Shown piece by piece: positions 33,717-46,553 of a stretch of DNA of 64,000 nt; the first letter of the stretch is position 1, and each line of letters starts with the position of its first letter. This DNA comes from Lutjanus erythropterus (lineage: Eukaryota > Chordata > Actinopteri > Lutjaniformes > Lutjanidae). Where the stretch lies: assembly GCA_020091685.1 (NCBI GenBank), contig CM034594.1:42791250-42855249 (forward strand). Reading direction: 5' to 3'. The notes beneath the pieces were generated by a model that saw nothing but the letters and a program-made list of their open reading frames with translations, was not told the DNA's origin and did no database searches. Made by a program: the position numbers and the translations under genes.

Positions 33717-35488
33717 TTGAGACACTGGGGCTGCATATTCTTGTGAACTGAACCATGATCTTGCATAATATGTGACCTTTTGATATGTTATAAAATAAAT
33801 ATTTAGAATGGTAAAACAGCTGAAAGAGTTTCTGTTGCAGTTTGTGTGGGGTCATGCATTTAATTCCTGTACTACATACTCATGTCATTAGAGACTATAG
33901 CTGTGCATCAGTCCCTGTCATTTGTCAGTAGTGTTAGTTGACTAGTGGTGGCAATTAAAACATTTCCTAATACTGTGTAGCCTACTTCAAGGTAGCACAC
34001 AGGCATATGAGAACTTGTATCAGTGACTACAGTGTACAGTATATAAGATGTCAGCATGAAGCATCAGAGCAGAAAATCTAGTGGGAAAACTTTGATGATT
34101 TGATGGTGATTGAACTGGATGATTTATCTAAAACTTGCATATGCACTTCTTCAAGTTGGTGTTGTATGCATATTAATATGGGCAGTTTGAAGAGAACAAC
34201 AAAATAATACTGTAGAGGCCCGGTGCACACACCATGTTGCCTGGTGCATTTGTGCACTTCCTCCCTCATAATGTGACCCTCCTTCCCATCTCATCCTGAG
34301 CTGGATGTATAATACGTGCTTTATTCTCTGCCTAAAGGGCAAATGCTGCTGAGTATGTGTTTGTGCGAGTTGCTCCATAGAAAAACTGTACTGCACTACA
34401 AGAGACAGCTGAGCCCACTGCACTTTGCTCCAATCTGTGTTGTCAACTGAAGGCTGAGAGGACTGTGAAGCTGCTTCTTATGAGGCAGCAATTTTGGCAA
34501 ATGACTTCATCATGTTACATTTTACCTGACAAATTATTGGTATTGTACATTTTTTGGAATAAGTATGTCACAATACAAATTTCAGCTGTACTATTACATT
34601 GCCTCAGGACTTTAGGACATGACTATGTTGTAATATACAAACTCAGTGGCCTCTACCTTAAGTTCACCTGCTACGGCCAACAGAAAACACCTTCAACCAG
34701 TGAAAACAGGTGGGTGCAACTTGTTGTACGCAGACCAGGTCAGCAGGTTCTGTTACTGTTTGACTAAACATTGGAATAAGCTAGATGCCTGATCTAAATG
34801 ACTTTGAATGTAGTTCAATCATTGTTGCCAGAGGTGCTGGTACCAGTATCTCAAAAACATTCAAACCCCAGTATTTTTGTGTACAACCATTTGTGAAGTT
34901 AATAAATTATAATGCTGAGTCATGTGATGTACAAATTTCACTTCTCTGAATTGTGAAACTTGTTGATTGTGCAGTCAAAGTGTGGTTTCTCTAAACTTAA
35001 TAATTAAATTAATCTCACAAAACATTATCCAAGTCAGTTTATAATCTTTAGTAGCTATTTAAAGTAGGTTGTCCTCATTTAGCTCAAAGTGAACTTTAGG
35101 ACCCAAGTGCAGTCTCCAGGTGTTCGTGGTAACTTATTTTTTCTTACATGATTACAGAAATAATAATTGTTCTGTCTGTAACACATTTTTTTCTGATGGC
35201 AGCAATGTCCTTGACAGATGCCAAATGACGGAAGAAGGAAACACCAATTCAAGAAAGCTGGTGTGCCATGAGAAAGAGGGGAAACTCCTTTGGTCAAGAC
35301 AGATGATGGACAGTGATTAATAATTGTCATCCAAAGTTTAGTTTTTGTCTGTGTTTATGTGTTATATATTTGTGAGAAAGTAAAACGAAGATATGAGCTG
35401 CTTGGCAATACACCCGCCTCCATACTAGGGTTCAGGTGAAGGCCTCATCCTTTCTTTACCTAAAAAGCCCCGTGGCACTGATGGTATT
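33717..35488. other. No gene seen
   Basis: Unique sequence. Short ORFs (up to 100 codons) lack domains, repeats or splice context. Confidence 0.5.
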
Positions 35489-36664
35489 CACTGATCAACC
35501 ACAACATTAGAACCACCGGTCCAATATTGTCTAAGTTCCCCTCACAGCCAAAACAGCTCTGACCCATTGAGGCACAGACTGCACAAGACCTCTGAAGGTG
35601 TCCTGTGGTATCTGGCACTAAGACGTTAACAGCAGATTCTATAAGTCCTGCAAGTTGCGAGGTGCGGCCTCACCGATTGGACTTGTGAAGTTAATAATCC
35701 AGCACATCCCACAGATGCTCGATTGGATTGAGATCTGGGGTATTGTAAGGCCAAGTCCTTGTCACCTTGTCAACACCTGGTCTTCTTCCATTGTTCATTG
35801 GTCCAGTTTGATGCTTACATGCTAGCTGTAGGTGTTTTTGGCGGTGGACGGGGGCAGCATGGGAATTCTGGCACCTTACTATCAAAACAGCTTTCATTCT
35901 TTCAGCAATTTTTGCTACAGTAGCTCATCTATTACCTCCCGAGGCAGCTGGGAGAGAATGAGAATCCATCTTGCCAGGCTTTGAGTTCTTTGTTTGTGTC
36001 CGCACCAAAAGTGGTGCAGCCAATCAACATCCTAGGAGGGACTACTGGCAGCTACAGGCTTGGTTTTAGGTGTGATGACCACGAGAAGCCTCCATGGACG
36101 CGACTTGTCTCGAACAAACAATGGTGGCTCCTGAAGAGGTTAGTGTAGATACTGTGATAGCATCAATTATATCAGAACTGGAGAGTATTTCTTCATTGAA
36201 AGAAGAACAAAGAACGACACTGAAGGCTTTTCTCCATGGAAAAGACATTTTCACTCTCCTCCTGAACGGCTTCACCTAGAGCTTGACCTGATTGGTTGAA
36301 GTTAGCCCGTGTTAAATGTAATAGACAGATGGTTCATCCAGTCACCTGCCAAGTGTATTTTCAAAGTGCCTGCCCTTTTCCAAACCGTTTCTAAGGACTC
36401 CCAGAGGGTTTTGTATAACAAACCATCTGGTGTGTCAGGTTAGCTCTTCTATAGGATCAGACCAGAGAGGCTAGCCTTCGCTCCCCATGTGCATCACCAA
36501 GCCTCAGGCACCCATGACCCTGTCACTGGTTCATCGGTTGTCCTTCCTTGGTTGACTTTTGGTAGGCACTAACCACTGCATACTTGGAACAGAAACACAA
36601 GACCTGCCTTTTTGGTGATGCTCTGCTCCACCTTCAGTGGTATACATGTTGTGGCTGATCAGTG
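35489..36664 (-). pseudogene. Decayed Tc1/mariner transposon with transposase remnant
   Basis: Terminal inverted repeats: CACTGATCAACCACAACAT begins at 35489, and the right end reads, on the minus strand, CACTGATCAGCCACAACAT from 36664. The minus-strand frame 35691-35897 contains NTPDLNPIEHLWDV, the (S/T)PDLNPIE motif of the DDE/D catalytic domain of Tc1-like transposases. The rest of the transposase is missing or frame-shifted, including much of the middle and the N-terminal DNA-binding region. A 510-bp foreign insertion (35931-36440) splits what remains. A functional Tc1 transposase is about 340 residues; only about 70 are continuous here. The element is dead, and it is the only clear transposase remnant in the window. 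Confidence 0.9.
35931..36440 (+). mobile_element. Element inserted in Tc1, with RecQ-helicase-like fragment
   Basis: Interrupts the Tc1 relic between TAGCTCATCT (35921-35930) and TAGCTCTTCT (36441-36450), a target-site duplication of about 10 bp with one mismatch. It carries a 61-codon plus-strand ORF at 36094-36279. Its end (LKEEQRTTLKAFLHGKD, then IFTLLLNGF and stop) resembles the start of RecQ/SF2 helicase domains: a Q-containing motif 0, then GKDxFxLLPTGxGKS. The Walker A lysine region is lost. The last ~145 bases recur at 46305-46449. Terminal inverted repeats were not seen. An Academ-like or other helicase-bearing DNA transposon derivative is possible but unproven. Confidence 0.7.
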
Positions 36665-38023
36665 GACGTCACGGCCTGTAAGTAACTAGGATAGCCACAA
36701 GGCTTAGTGTTAATCAAATTCTCTAGACCTAACAACAAATGGTTTGCCTATACTGATGCACAAAATGAGCAGAAAAGCAGACCAGAAACTCAGTTGAGCT
36801 ACGACATGCACATCCTGGCCAACTTGCCCCTACAGCATCCAAGTACTGTTTGGTTTTAATTAAAATGGCAGTGAATGAAGCTGTAAGTCTCTGCAGCTAG
36901 AGCGTCTTGGTCGGCCCTTCAGAAGACTGTAAACTAAGAAAAAGATGATGAGGCTGCAGCAGGGGTGTGATCACCAAAACTGGACAACCATTTAACAAAC
37001 TTGTCTTCTATCAAAACATTAGTCATGCCAGTTGCCAGCTGATGCAGAAAGAAATGTTGATATAGCCTTAGTAATGTGTTGTTGGGCAATCTTTTCACTG
37101 AGATTTCTTTGTGGCTTAAAAATGCCCTTGACCTTCAAATTATTACTCATATTGTCTAATAGTCTTAAGCTCAGATTGGCCACTTTCCATGTGGCCATAC
37201 CTGGACAAAAATGAGACAGACAAACAGAAAGACAGACAAGTAGAGAGCTGGCCATCTTCCTCTCTTCCACTCCTCCTCCTCCTCTCGCCTGTCCTCTTCT
37301 CTCTCTCACACCAATGATAAAACAATGATTGGGTAGTGAGGGAGAGAGGGATGGACAGATGGATGGATGGATGGATGAAGGGGCAATGAAAATGATAGGC
37401 ATGCTTGCGAGGGAAAAAAGAAATAAACTGAAATGATAATTTGCAGAGCGAGGAGCTTCTTTTTTAGGAATAACCTGCAGGAGACAAACAAGAAATAAAA
37501 AGAAAAAAGTTGGGTTTTAAATCTCTGCTGGTGTTTTCGTGTGTGTATGTGCACTTTTGTTAGTATACTTGTTTTTCCTCAGCATGCATATCAATGGTTG
37601 GAGAGGGCAGATGAGTGAGTGAGGCATGCAGCTCTTCAAAGCACAGTTTGGATGTGCATGTAGCTACAGCAAGCCTCTGAAGATGATCAGAGCTAGTGGT
37701 TTGTAAAAAGTGATTCTCTGTTCATCCTCCAGCAGCAGAAACCAAGTACTCGGTATCAGGTAGTGTTCAGATCAAGGAAATACACTGAGAAAATTAGTTT
37801 TTGACACAGGACCTGCACTTCAATCTGGGGATCATGGAGTTGAAAAGTTTTAGGTGTTTGCCAGACAGGAAGGGTTAAAGACAAAACATGCATGCATTAT
37901 GAGGAGTGTAGTAACCAGCACTTTTAGATCTTAGCCAAAACTATGGACTAAAAACTAAAGTTCTACATGAGCAGGGCACTGGAATAAATTATTAAACCAT
38001 GTATGCAAGGTTCTCCTTGTATC
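36665..38023. other. No gene seen
   Basis: A polypyrimidine patch (37256-37309) and (GGAT)n at 37351-37378. Short overlapping ORFs on both strands across these tracts are artefacts. Confidence 0.5.
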
Positions 38024-38827
38024 CAACTGCAATTATTTTCATTAGCGATTAATCTGCCGATTATATTCACCACTGATCAATTAATTGTTTTATCCACCAG
38101 GGACCCACTTTTTTATAAAAGGCCACTGTGACCAAATTCACAAAAGGCCTCATCAATAGATGCTGGGAAGAGTTTATTTGTGCAGAAATGAAAATTCCTG
38201 ACCATTTTTACTGTCAATTCTGCTACTGCTACTGTTGTATTATCTTGACGTGTGTTACTGAAAACATACACATTAAATGCTTTATAAATGAGGAAAACAA
38301 GTCATCTCATTTTTAAATTTCCTGTCATCAGGAAAAAAACAGCTTACCTCATACAAGATACAAAATAAGTGCATTTAGGCAGAATTTACCAGCTCTCATT
38401 TTTTCCCTCTCATGAGTAAAACAACATAAACACTGCAAACGCTTTATAAAAGGTGGACTGCAGATATAACTTTTAATGTTGCAGAATTTCTTCCATATTC
38501 TTTTATTGATTTGGTGACCCAGACTTGAATCAATGACTGATTTTGTCAATAAAAAGAAAAATGTCAAAAATGCTCATCACTATTTCCCAGAGTCCAAAGT
38601 GACATCATCAAATTGCTTCTTTTGTCCAACCCAATGATCATTTGCTGCCATAAATGACAGAGAAGAAGAGCAAATCCTCACATTTAAGAAGCTGAAACCA
38701 GGAAATGTTTGACATTTTTGCTTGAAAAATGACTGAAACCATTAACTGATTATTAAAACAGTTGGTAACTTATTTTCTTTTAACTGACTAATTAGTTAAG
38801 CGATAAAATGACGTAAACATTGTAGCT
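38024..38827 (+). mobile_element. Diverged family A-like MITE split by ~440 bp
   Basis: Left part 38024-38102 (CAACTGCAATTATTTTCATT, CGATTAATCTGCCGATTAT). Right part about 38556-38827 (GTCCAAAGTGACATCATC, TTTTGTCCAACCC, CACATTTAAGAAGCTGAAAC, AACTGATTATTAAAACAG, end TGTAGCTT). Spacing and order are those of family A with an unrelated segment, 38103-38555, between. The copy is much more diverged than the others. Confidence 0.65.
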
Positions 38828-39292
38828 TTTGTTCACACTTTCTTTTCAACTTCTTTAAGATCAAGCAGAGTATATACAACTTTCCATTAGCTTCTTTTTT
38901 CCAAGATGCCTAAGTTGTATGATTCTTATTTGCTTTGCATTGTAGATTATAAAAGATGATTTACCACAAGCACATATTCCTTAGAGAATAAACATTCTTC
39001 TCACAGCTGATGAGCAGTGAAGTGCACAACCACAACAATGACAAACAACAGAAACAAAAGATAAAATGAGAAAGTCCCATCCTACATGCATAGACAACTT
39101 AACTTTGATTAAAAACAAGAATTATAAGATAGTCAAGTCATAACTTTAATGCACTGTCCTGTTTTGTTTTACCTTGGTAATTTAAGGCTGTAAACCCAGA
39201 GCAAAATTAGGTTTCTCACACTCGTCTTTTCTTTGTCATAAGAGAAATAAATGAGATTCTTATTTTGAGTCTCATTTATTTCTCCTAAACCC
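38828..39292. other. No gene; perfect 15-bp hairpin inside
   Basis: AT-rich unique sequence containing a perfect inverted repeat at 39242-39256 and 39270-39284 (GAGAAATAAATGAGA and its reverse complement) with a 13-base loop. It lies just left of the direct duplication that starts at 39293 and may be a terminal structure of that repeat. Confidence 0.6.
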
Positions 39293-39700
39293 TACTGAGG
39301 AGAAAAAAACAGGAGCAAAGCAAAAGAAAAACAGGAGATCTTTTGCTGAGCTCACGGGTGTCTCTTGATGACTGTATGAAGCAACAAGACTTTAATTTGA
39401 CCACTGAGACAAATTTAAGATCATTTAAGACAACTGAGTTTTCTTTTAGGTCTGGCTGTTATTTCAAGAGCTGATTATTGAAGACAAATTTAAGATCAGC
39501 GCAGTGACAAAAAAAAAAAAAAAGAAGAAGATCTTCATTTGGACTCAAATTAGTCTCAGGCTGAGACGAGAGAAAGACTTATTCAGGAGATGACTTTAAG
39601 AAGTATGAAAACATGGTCTTCAATTGAGCTCATTTATGTCTAGGAGACAGGCTAGACAGAGACGACATCTTATTTTGAACTTTTCCGTTCCTCTCTCTGG
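39293..39700 (+). repeat. Direct repeat G, copy 1
   Basis: Matches 40218-40665 in order and orientation. Shared blocks: AGCAACAAGACTTTAATTTG, ACCACTGAGACAAATTTAAG, AGACAAATTTAAGATCA, TTAGTCTCAGGCT, AGGCTAGACA and TTTAAGAAGTATGA. Offset is about 925 bases. No coding capacity. Either a local tandem duplication or two insertions of one repeat. Confidence 0.8.
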
Positions 39701-40217
39701 TGATTTCTAATAAAAGATTATATTGTGGGAAATAATATCTTGAGGTGAATATTCTGCTAGTTTTTAAATTCATCACAGAATGACTTTCTCTCAGTGTTGT
39801 GTGCCTGATGCACAGTCTTGTTAGCTCACTTTGGGTCGTCTCATCACTCTCTTGATAAATAACCAAAACTGTGACCTAAAAAGTTGTTTATTGACCTAAT
39901 TTTGTGCCTTATTCCAAAAATTAAACGTACAGGAGATCTCACACCTGACTCTAACTTCAAAGAGAGATGATTTGATAATCAATGACTTTCATGTGACTGT
40001 AGATGAATTCTTAAAATGACCATCATAATGTTACACTGGAAAATAAAATTAAATCAGGTATGTAGTGGTAAAAACAGAGGTATGTTTCCCCTCACAGATC
40101 GATACAACAGGAGAGTAAACTCTCTCACTTGTTTCAAAGTGATGGATAAACTGCATTTAATTGGGTTTACTCCTCAGTACACCGTTGAGCTATTTACCCA
40201 GTGGTAAATAAACACCC
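39701..40217. other. Spacer between the two copies of repeat G; no gene
   Basis: AT-rich unique sequence. I could not find a match for this spacer after copy 2, so the duplicated unit seems not to include it. Confidence 0.5.
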
Positions 40218-40665
40218 CTGAGGAGAAAAAAAGGAACAAAAACAAAAGAAAACAAAAGCAGGAGATCTTTTGCTGAAATCAGAGGCGTCTCAGAGGTTTC
40301 TCCTTTGCGGTCCATATGGAGCAACAAGACTTTAATTTGACCACTGAGACAAATTTAAGATTCAATTTAAGACAACCAAGTTTTCTTTTTTTTTCTTTTA
40401 GATCTCACTGATCTCAAGAGGTGATTATTTAAGACAAATTTAAGATCACTGCAGTCAGACTGAAAAAGAACATTTTAACATCTTGAATTGGGCTCAGATT
40501 AGTCTCAGGCTCAGACAAGATAAACGCTAATTCTCAGGAAACGAATTTAAGAAGTATGAGAAAATAAGTCTAAGCATTTGTCTTAACTTGAGCTCAATTT
40601 TGTCTAGAAGACATAGGCTAGACAAAGACGAGATCTTACTTGAACCTTTCCTTTTCTCTCGATAG
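40218..40665 (+). repeat. Direct repeat G, copy 2
   Basis: See 39293-39700. Differences are small insertions, for example a longer T-rich stretch near 40382-40399 and a longer AAAAC-rich patch near 40230-40258. Confidence 0.8.
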
Positions 40666-41441
40666 TGCTGAAATATATTGACAAGATGGACTAAATGAAA
40701 AATATACTAAAATTGGGGGTCTGTAGTGTGATGTCAGTGTGAATGGACAAACATCAAATAAACATGTCTCATATTGTTTGTGTATATTATTAAGTCTAGT
40801 TTGTCTAATTTCCAAAGGTTTAGAAATAAAATTAGCCTATACTTTGCCTCTCAGTCCAGTTTTTGTCTTTTTGTGCTCAATGCTGAGGCTGAAAAAACAA
40901 AAAAACAAAAAACACACCCATCTGAGAAAAACACCAACTTTTTAGGGAGTCCCCTGTAGTCACAATGGGATTGTTAACAAAAGGCAAAGTGTTGATGCCA
41001 AAAAACAGTGTCAGAAAGCTGACAAGCTGCCACGTTAGACAACAAGACAGTCTCATCCCTGATTATGACCTCAGCTTGGGGTGCACGGAACTAAACCGAG
41101 GTGGACATTTTGCAGCAAGGTGACTAAAAATATGACTTCTAGCAGAGCTGCAGGCGGCTGGGAGGCAGCAGCGCTGACTGGGAAAACACAACCCCCTCAT
41201 TTAGTCTGATGGAACTGTAAAGTAGCTAACACACGCAGGAGCAATTGTGGGTGTGTGTGTGTGTCAGTACGTGTGCTTCATTAGCGTGCATCTTGGCGTT
41301 GTGTGTTTCTTGTGTGTGAGTGTAATGGGTACCGTGTGCTTTCTGAGGTCTTGTTTGCCCATCTTAAGTCAATTAAAAGGAAATAAGGCGGCTCTGACCG
41401 GCCCGTGAACCAGCTCCCTCAGCTGAGAGCATGTCTGCACA

Positions 41442-41480
<39 letters not shown>

Positions 41481-44400
41481 GCTAACACAGGGAGGCTGAT
41501 AATGCTCCACAACTGGCAATCGACCCTGTGCCCTGCTGTGTGAGAAACAATGGCTCTGAGGCTCTGTGAGTGTGTGTGTGTGTGTGTTTAGTATGGCATG
41601 TCTGACAAGGCTTCAGAGGGAAACTGTTAAAGACAACATCAGACACAAATGCAGACACACATGCACACATTCATTTTGTTTCTGTAGAGGAGAGCCAAAG
41701 AACACAGTTTTTACCGACAGACATGAACACAGCACACATGCACGCAGATACACTGCACCTTGTTAATAAAAAGTCAGCGTAGGCGTGGACCACACCGTCA
41801 TAAAGCTGGGGAAAGTCACCCTGCCTCCAAGCAGCCACTGCCATGAAAAACATTATTATAACAGAATTTCCTACTATTAAAATTATCTCCATTTGACCAA
41901 TCCTCTTCCAGTAACTCAGCTCCCCAGTAACTAAACCACTATTTAACTGATAAACACGCACAAGTGCAGACAATTTGGACGCTTACAAAGCTTCTAAGGT
42001 CTTCTTATCAGCTCAAAATGACACAATATGGCAGGTACAAGAACTAGGAAGCATGGAAGATTTGGTCCAAAAATGGCCAACTTGTAGAGGAAAAAAGGAA
42101 ACAACTAGAAGAGGTCACTCAGCAGAGTGCAGATCCCTGCCAGGTAACAGATGGTGAAGCACCTACTGCAATGTCACCACAACTACCAGATGCAACCAAC
42201 AGAGATTTCCAAAGTTCCATTAATGTGACCTCCCACACACGTTGTCCTGAGCTGTAAAAAAAAATTCATACTGAAGCAGTTGTTGATCACTTGCAGCCCC
42301 AAGTGTCTGGCTAAGAAGAGTGAGAAGTCAGCTGTCAATCAAAAAATAGAATTACAGCCTCACAGTTGTTTGTCTCCATCAACTAAGTTACAGTTTACAT
42401 CCATGTCTGTCCACACTCATGTAATGTCTGTAGTGAAGACTTTGGAATTGATATGGAACTTACCACTACATTAACCTGTAACTGAAGGAATTTAAGAAAC
42501 GTTTTTAAGTGTATTATTTTGCCAAAGTGTGATTCCAGTGAATCTGAGAGACTAAAAGACTATTTTTACAGAGGAGGACAGAGGACTGATAGAGAGCTGA
42601 ACATTATAATGTCACAGTGAAGTTGATCTTTGACCTTTTGGATATAAAATATCATCCCGTCATCATAATTCCTATTATTGTGAAATCTGAATTTTGACTA
42701 CTAAAATCTAATCACTTCATCTTTGAGTCATTTGAAGAAATTCCTTCAAAGCAATCTTAAGATATTGTGTTCACAAAAATGTGATGACCTGAAACATAAC
42801 CCTTGTGGCCATAAAAACATGAAGGTACAAAAGTAATTTAAAACAAAAAAGAGTATTTTCAAGGTTTTTCAAACATTCAGAATCAGAGATATCCTTCATT
42901 ATACAGTCACAAATGTACACAAAAAAATATTACACAGATCAGTCCAATAGTATTCGAAATTAGCTCCGGACGCAATCATGCATGCAGTCACTCATGCACA
43001 CACGGAAGCGGTTACATGATCCCCTCCAGGCTTACACCTGGCAGGGGTAAATATTCAGTTAACCTTAAAATGATAATGGGTTTGCCTGGAATATTAAAAT
43101 AAATCTGTTGCTGATATGGTTCCATGCTTGATAAAAGTATGACACCTATACTGAATTTTGTATTTCTGACCTGTGGCACATAAGTGATGTGCAAAACATA
43201 CAGGTAACACTGCCATGTCAAGTCACATCTGTTAGAGTAAAAACAAAAGTCACATGGAAAAGTGACGATGAAGTGCAGCTGCAGCAGAGAAGAAGCTGTT
43301 GATGCCCATTTACCGGTGCGGTAAGAGATTATATGTAATAATTCTGAAATAGCAGAATTACAACATGATAACTGTGATTTAACAAGTCAGAATTTCATAA
43401 AGTCTCAAATTTTATTTTGTAAATATAGCAATTTGGTACTTGATTTTAAAAGTACTAAGTACTTCAGCATCTCATGTCAAAAATCTTAACTATTCCATCA
43501 TCTAAGATTTAAAGAGTGTTTAAGTAATTTTGAATCAGTATATTATGGTTTTGAGTCCTGTCATAATTTTGATTTAGCAAGTAAAAATTTTGATGGTAAG
43601 TGAAAGTTTTAACCAACACTACCATGGTTTAGACTCAGTATCTGATGATACAGAGTCAAGTCATTCTGACACTTCCTATCTCCACTTATCATGAGTATTT
43701 TTTTAGAATTCTTAACTTTGCAGCTGGAAGATTTTTTTACACACTGGGTATTCTGTACAATATCGTAAGGACTACATAAAACAGGATTGAGATTTGTCCC
43801 ATGTTTCCCTCAGGCAGGGAAGAAAATCCCTTTTCCTCATCTGTCTGAGGGTTTGTCAGCCGTCGGCCACCTGCTGTCACCAAACTTGTTGCTGGACACA
43901 CCGTGACAGAGGATATCTGTAAATCAGACCAGGATGTCTTCGTTAGGCCTTTGTCCAGTTGTAACCTTCCTGACATCCTAATTAAAGGGAAGGTAAAGTC
44001 AACATGATCCTATCCTCTGTGCTCTCACTGTGAGCAGCAGGAGAAGTAGCAGGTCCTAATGCATCGGCTCTATCCCATGACAATCCCAGAGCTCTTCCTG
44101 TAGAGGTGAGGGACCACTTAATCCTCTGTCCCCAAACCCGGCTCGTAATAAACAGGCTACATTTAATCCACAACACAGAGGAGCAAGGGTTAAGTCTTTA
44201 TCGCTTGCCATGCCAATGTTCTCCCTTTTACTCGCTCTCACATTCTATCCCTCTGTAAGCGTCATTATAATACTGCTATTGTAAAATCACTGGATTATAA
44301 TCTGGAGCAGCAATCTGCATTAGGTTAGGAGAAAATGAATCACTACTGCTGCTGATGCAGAAAATAATAATAATAAAAAACAAGAACTTATTAAACAGAT

Positions 44401-45199
44401 GTAAAATAAAATAATAGTAGCTGAAACATCAGGGAGATATCTGTCTGTGAGCAGTCAGTCGAATGTGAAAAAGTCCTCAGTAGAAATATCTGTGTCATCA
44501 TCATTCAAAGTTCAGCTCGTAATGAACAGAAGGTGTCCGGAATTATTCTTTTCAACTTTTCCAAATAAACTTTCCAAATAAAATTGCATATAGCATATTT
44601 TAGAAAAAAAAATGCCCCTGCACTGCTGTCTGTGGGCTGAGAAGAGTTTTCCATAACAAACAAAACGGCCTTAATTTGCTTTAGAAATTCTGATTGTTTC
44701 CTTCTACATCTGGATCTATGTACAACTCTGTGTCCCACACAGCAGGAGAACACATCAACAAACCCTCCTTCAAACAGAGAAAAAAGGCTTATTACAAGTC
44801 AACACTTTGTGACTCTTGTAATATTTTCCTTTTTCACTTATCTGTCCAGACAAAGGGAGGGTGGAAAAAGACACTTGACAGTAACACTTGCATTGCTCAT
44901 GGACTCACTACACATTTTACTAATTTGCAAAACCAGATTTGATTGACTGACTGACCTTATTGTCCACCTCAGTGGATGTGCCACAAGTGTTAGTTTTAAA
45001 ATGTATTCATTTTAATTCTGCTTTTTGATTTTATTTATCCAGTCTTGTTCAAACAAAAGACTGGTTTGTTTTACCAGGTTCTGCTGTATTTGTCATTTGT
45101 CAAAACTGAAAGATATTATTTATTTTATTCAATTTATCTATGTGTTTATTTATGTATGAATTTATTTGTTTACTTGTTTATTTATTCATATATGTTGTA
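40666..45199. other. Long stretch without a supported gene
   Basis: Holds (CA) at 41445-41479, a short (TG) at 41571-41588, an AAAAAC patch at 40892-40912 and otherwise unique sequence. About ten ORFs of 60-100 codons on both strands have no domains or repeats. I see no transposon termini that I can defend. Confidence 0.45.
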
Positions 45200-45755
45200 A
45201 GGTAATTTTTTTTCTTTTGCATGAGCTGGCAAATTTTGTGATTCCGGGGCATTACATTGCCACTGCAATCTTATACACTGATATAGAAAAAATTATAGAA
45301 TTTCCATACAGTAAATGTGCACTAAAAGTGAAAGTTGAGGCCGGCTCAATAAGCAAGTCAGTCCCTGTAGACCCCAGTAAAATGCCCAACTTCACAGTAG
45401 AAATAAACGTGTTTACATGCTACCAAAACAGCTCAGAATGCTAAAATGTGTTGGATCTTAAAAAGTACAACCCAAACCGCATGGAAACCTTGTTGGCCTT
45501 CAAGAAGATCAAGTTTGAAATGTGTGTTTTTGATGTCTGGAACTGAAAAACAGCTTAAAGTAACTTTACTGGTTGAAAAGACCAAAGTCAGAGGAACGGG
45601 TTCAGAATGTGACGGGTTCTCTCTGTTCTGGTAGATGTTTCATTCCACCACCTCAGCTCCACACAAGAGCCACTTTTTTAGCCGGGAGTTAGCCAAGTCA
45701 GGCGCTGCCAAGATGGCGAGGGCTACATCCATGTTTTATACTGTCTATGACTAGT
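45200..45755 (+). mobile_element. Probable old teleost repeat
   Basis: The right part has CCAAGATGGCGAGGGCTACA and ATCCATGTTTTATACTGTC, a combination I recognise from repetitive fish DNA. No second copy lies in the window. The 92-codon frame at 45166-45444 has no recognisable domain. Confidence 0.4.
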
Positions 45756-45902
45756 AACAGTGGGTCCCAACCCCTGGTCCACCAGCCTAAAGTCTATATT
45801 CTCAGTGGAGCTGACAGCAGTTAACATTAGTAATGGTTGCCGAAATTCCCAGGCCGGTCTGTACTGGGTCATCATTAACCGTGACTGGCTGACCATTGCC
45901 CG

Positions 45903-45965
45903 GAGAAGAAGAAGAAGAAGAAGAAGAAGAAGAAGAAGAAGAAGAAGAAGAAGAAGAAGAAGAAG
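45903..45965. repeat. (GAA)n/(TTC)n trinucleotide tract, about 20 units
   Basis: Nearly uninterrupted GAA repeat of 63 bases. It encodes runs of R, K or E on the plus strand and F on the minus strand and is the source of the poly-Arg and poly-Phe ORFs here. Confidence 0.97.
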
Positions 45966-46261
45966 GCAGTTATCAGCAGCACTGACTGAAATGCATCATA
46001 TACCCAGTCCATTAGATAAAGTCTCAGCATCCATACACTGTGGGAAAACACACACCATAGAGTCATTCAATCAGTTATATGAATAAATAATGACGGGAAA
46101 GCGAGGAAATGTGTTGGTGTATTTCATGGCATGGATCCCCACACTGACACAAGTTAGAGCACAGGTCCTAAATTCTATCCCAGAGACACACAAAAAGACG
46201 TCTGTGTTAATTTTGTGTTGCATTATGTATACTGCATATGGAGAGTTTTAAGTAAGATTTA

Positions 46262-46449
46262 TCTTGCGTGGCAGCTGGGCTCGTAGCTGTTTTTGCTCTG
46301 ACCGGCTTCAGCAAGAATTGAAGTTAGCCTGTGTTAGACGTGATAGACAGATGGTTCACCCAATTACCTGCCAAGTGTTTTTTTGAAAGTGCTCGCCCTT
46401 TTCCAAAAAGTTTCTTAGGATGACTTCTCAGATGGTTCCTTCTGGCATG
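46262..46449 (+). mobile_element. Deleted copy of the helicase-fragment element
   Basis: 46305-46449 matches the last 145 bases of the element in Tc1 (GTGATAGACAGATGGTTCA, CACCTGCC-type and AAGTGCCTGCCCTTTTCC-type sequence). Near 46277 a GGCAGCTGGG block matches the left end of that element. The internal part, including the helicase fragment, is absent. Confidence 0.55.
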
Positions 46450-46553
46450 TCTGGTTACCAGTGCATAGGATTTAGTAGCATCTAGTGGTGAGTTTGCATT
46501 TTGCAACCAACTGAATACTACTAATCTCACCCTCCCCTTCCAAGAGTGTAGAA

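Noticed and set aside
35395-35460. Possible third tRNA-like SINE head
   Set aside because: Only a weak GGTTCAGG match to box B and no SINE body; insufficient.
45760-46086. ORF with a poly-arginine run, and minus-strand poly-phenylalanine ORF
   Set aside because: Translation of the (GAA)n microsatellite; flanks show no domain.
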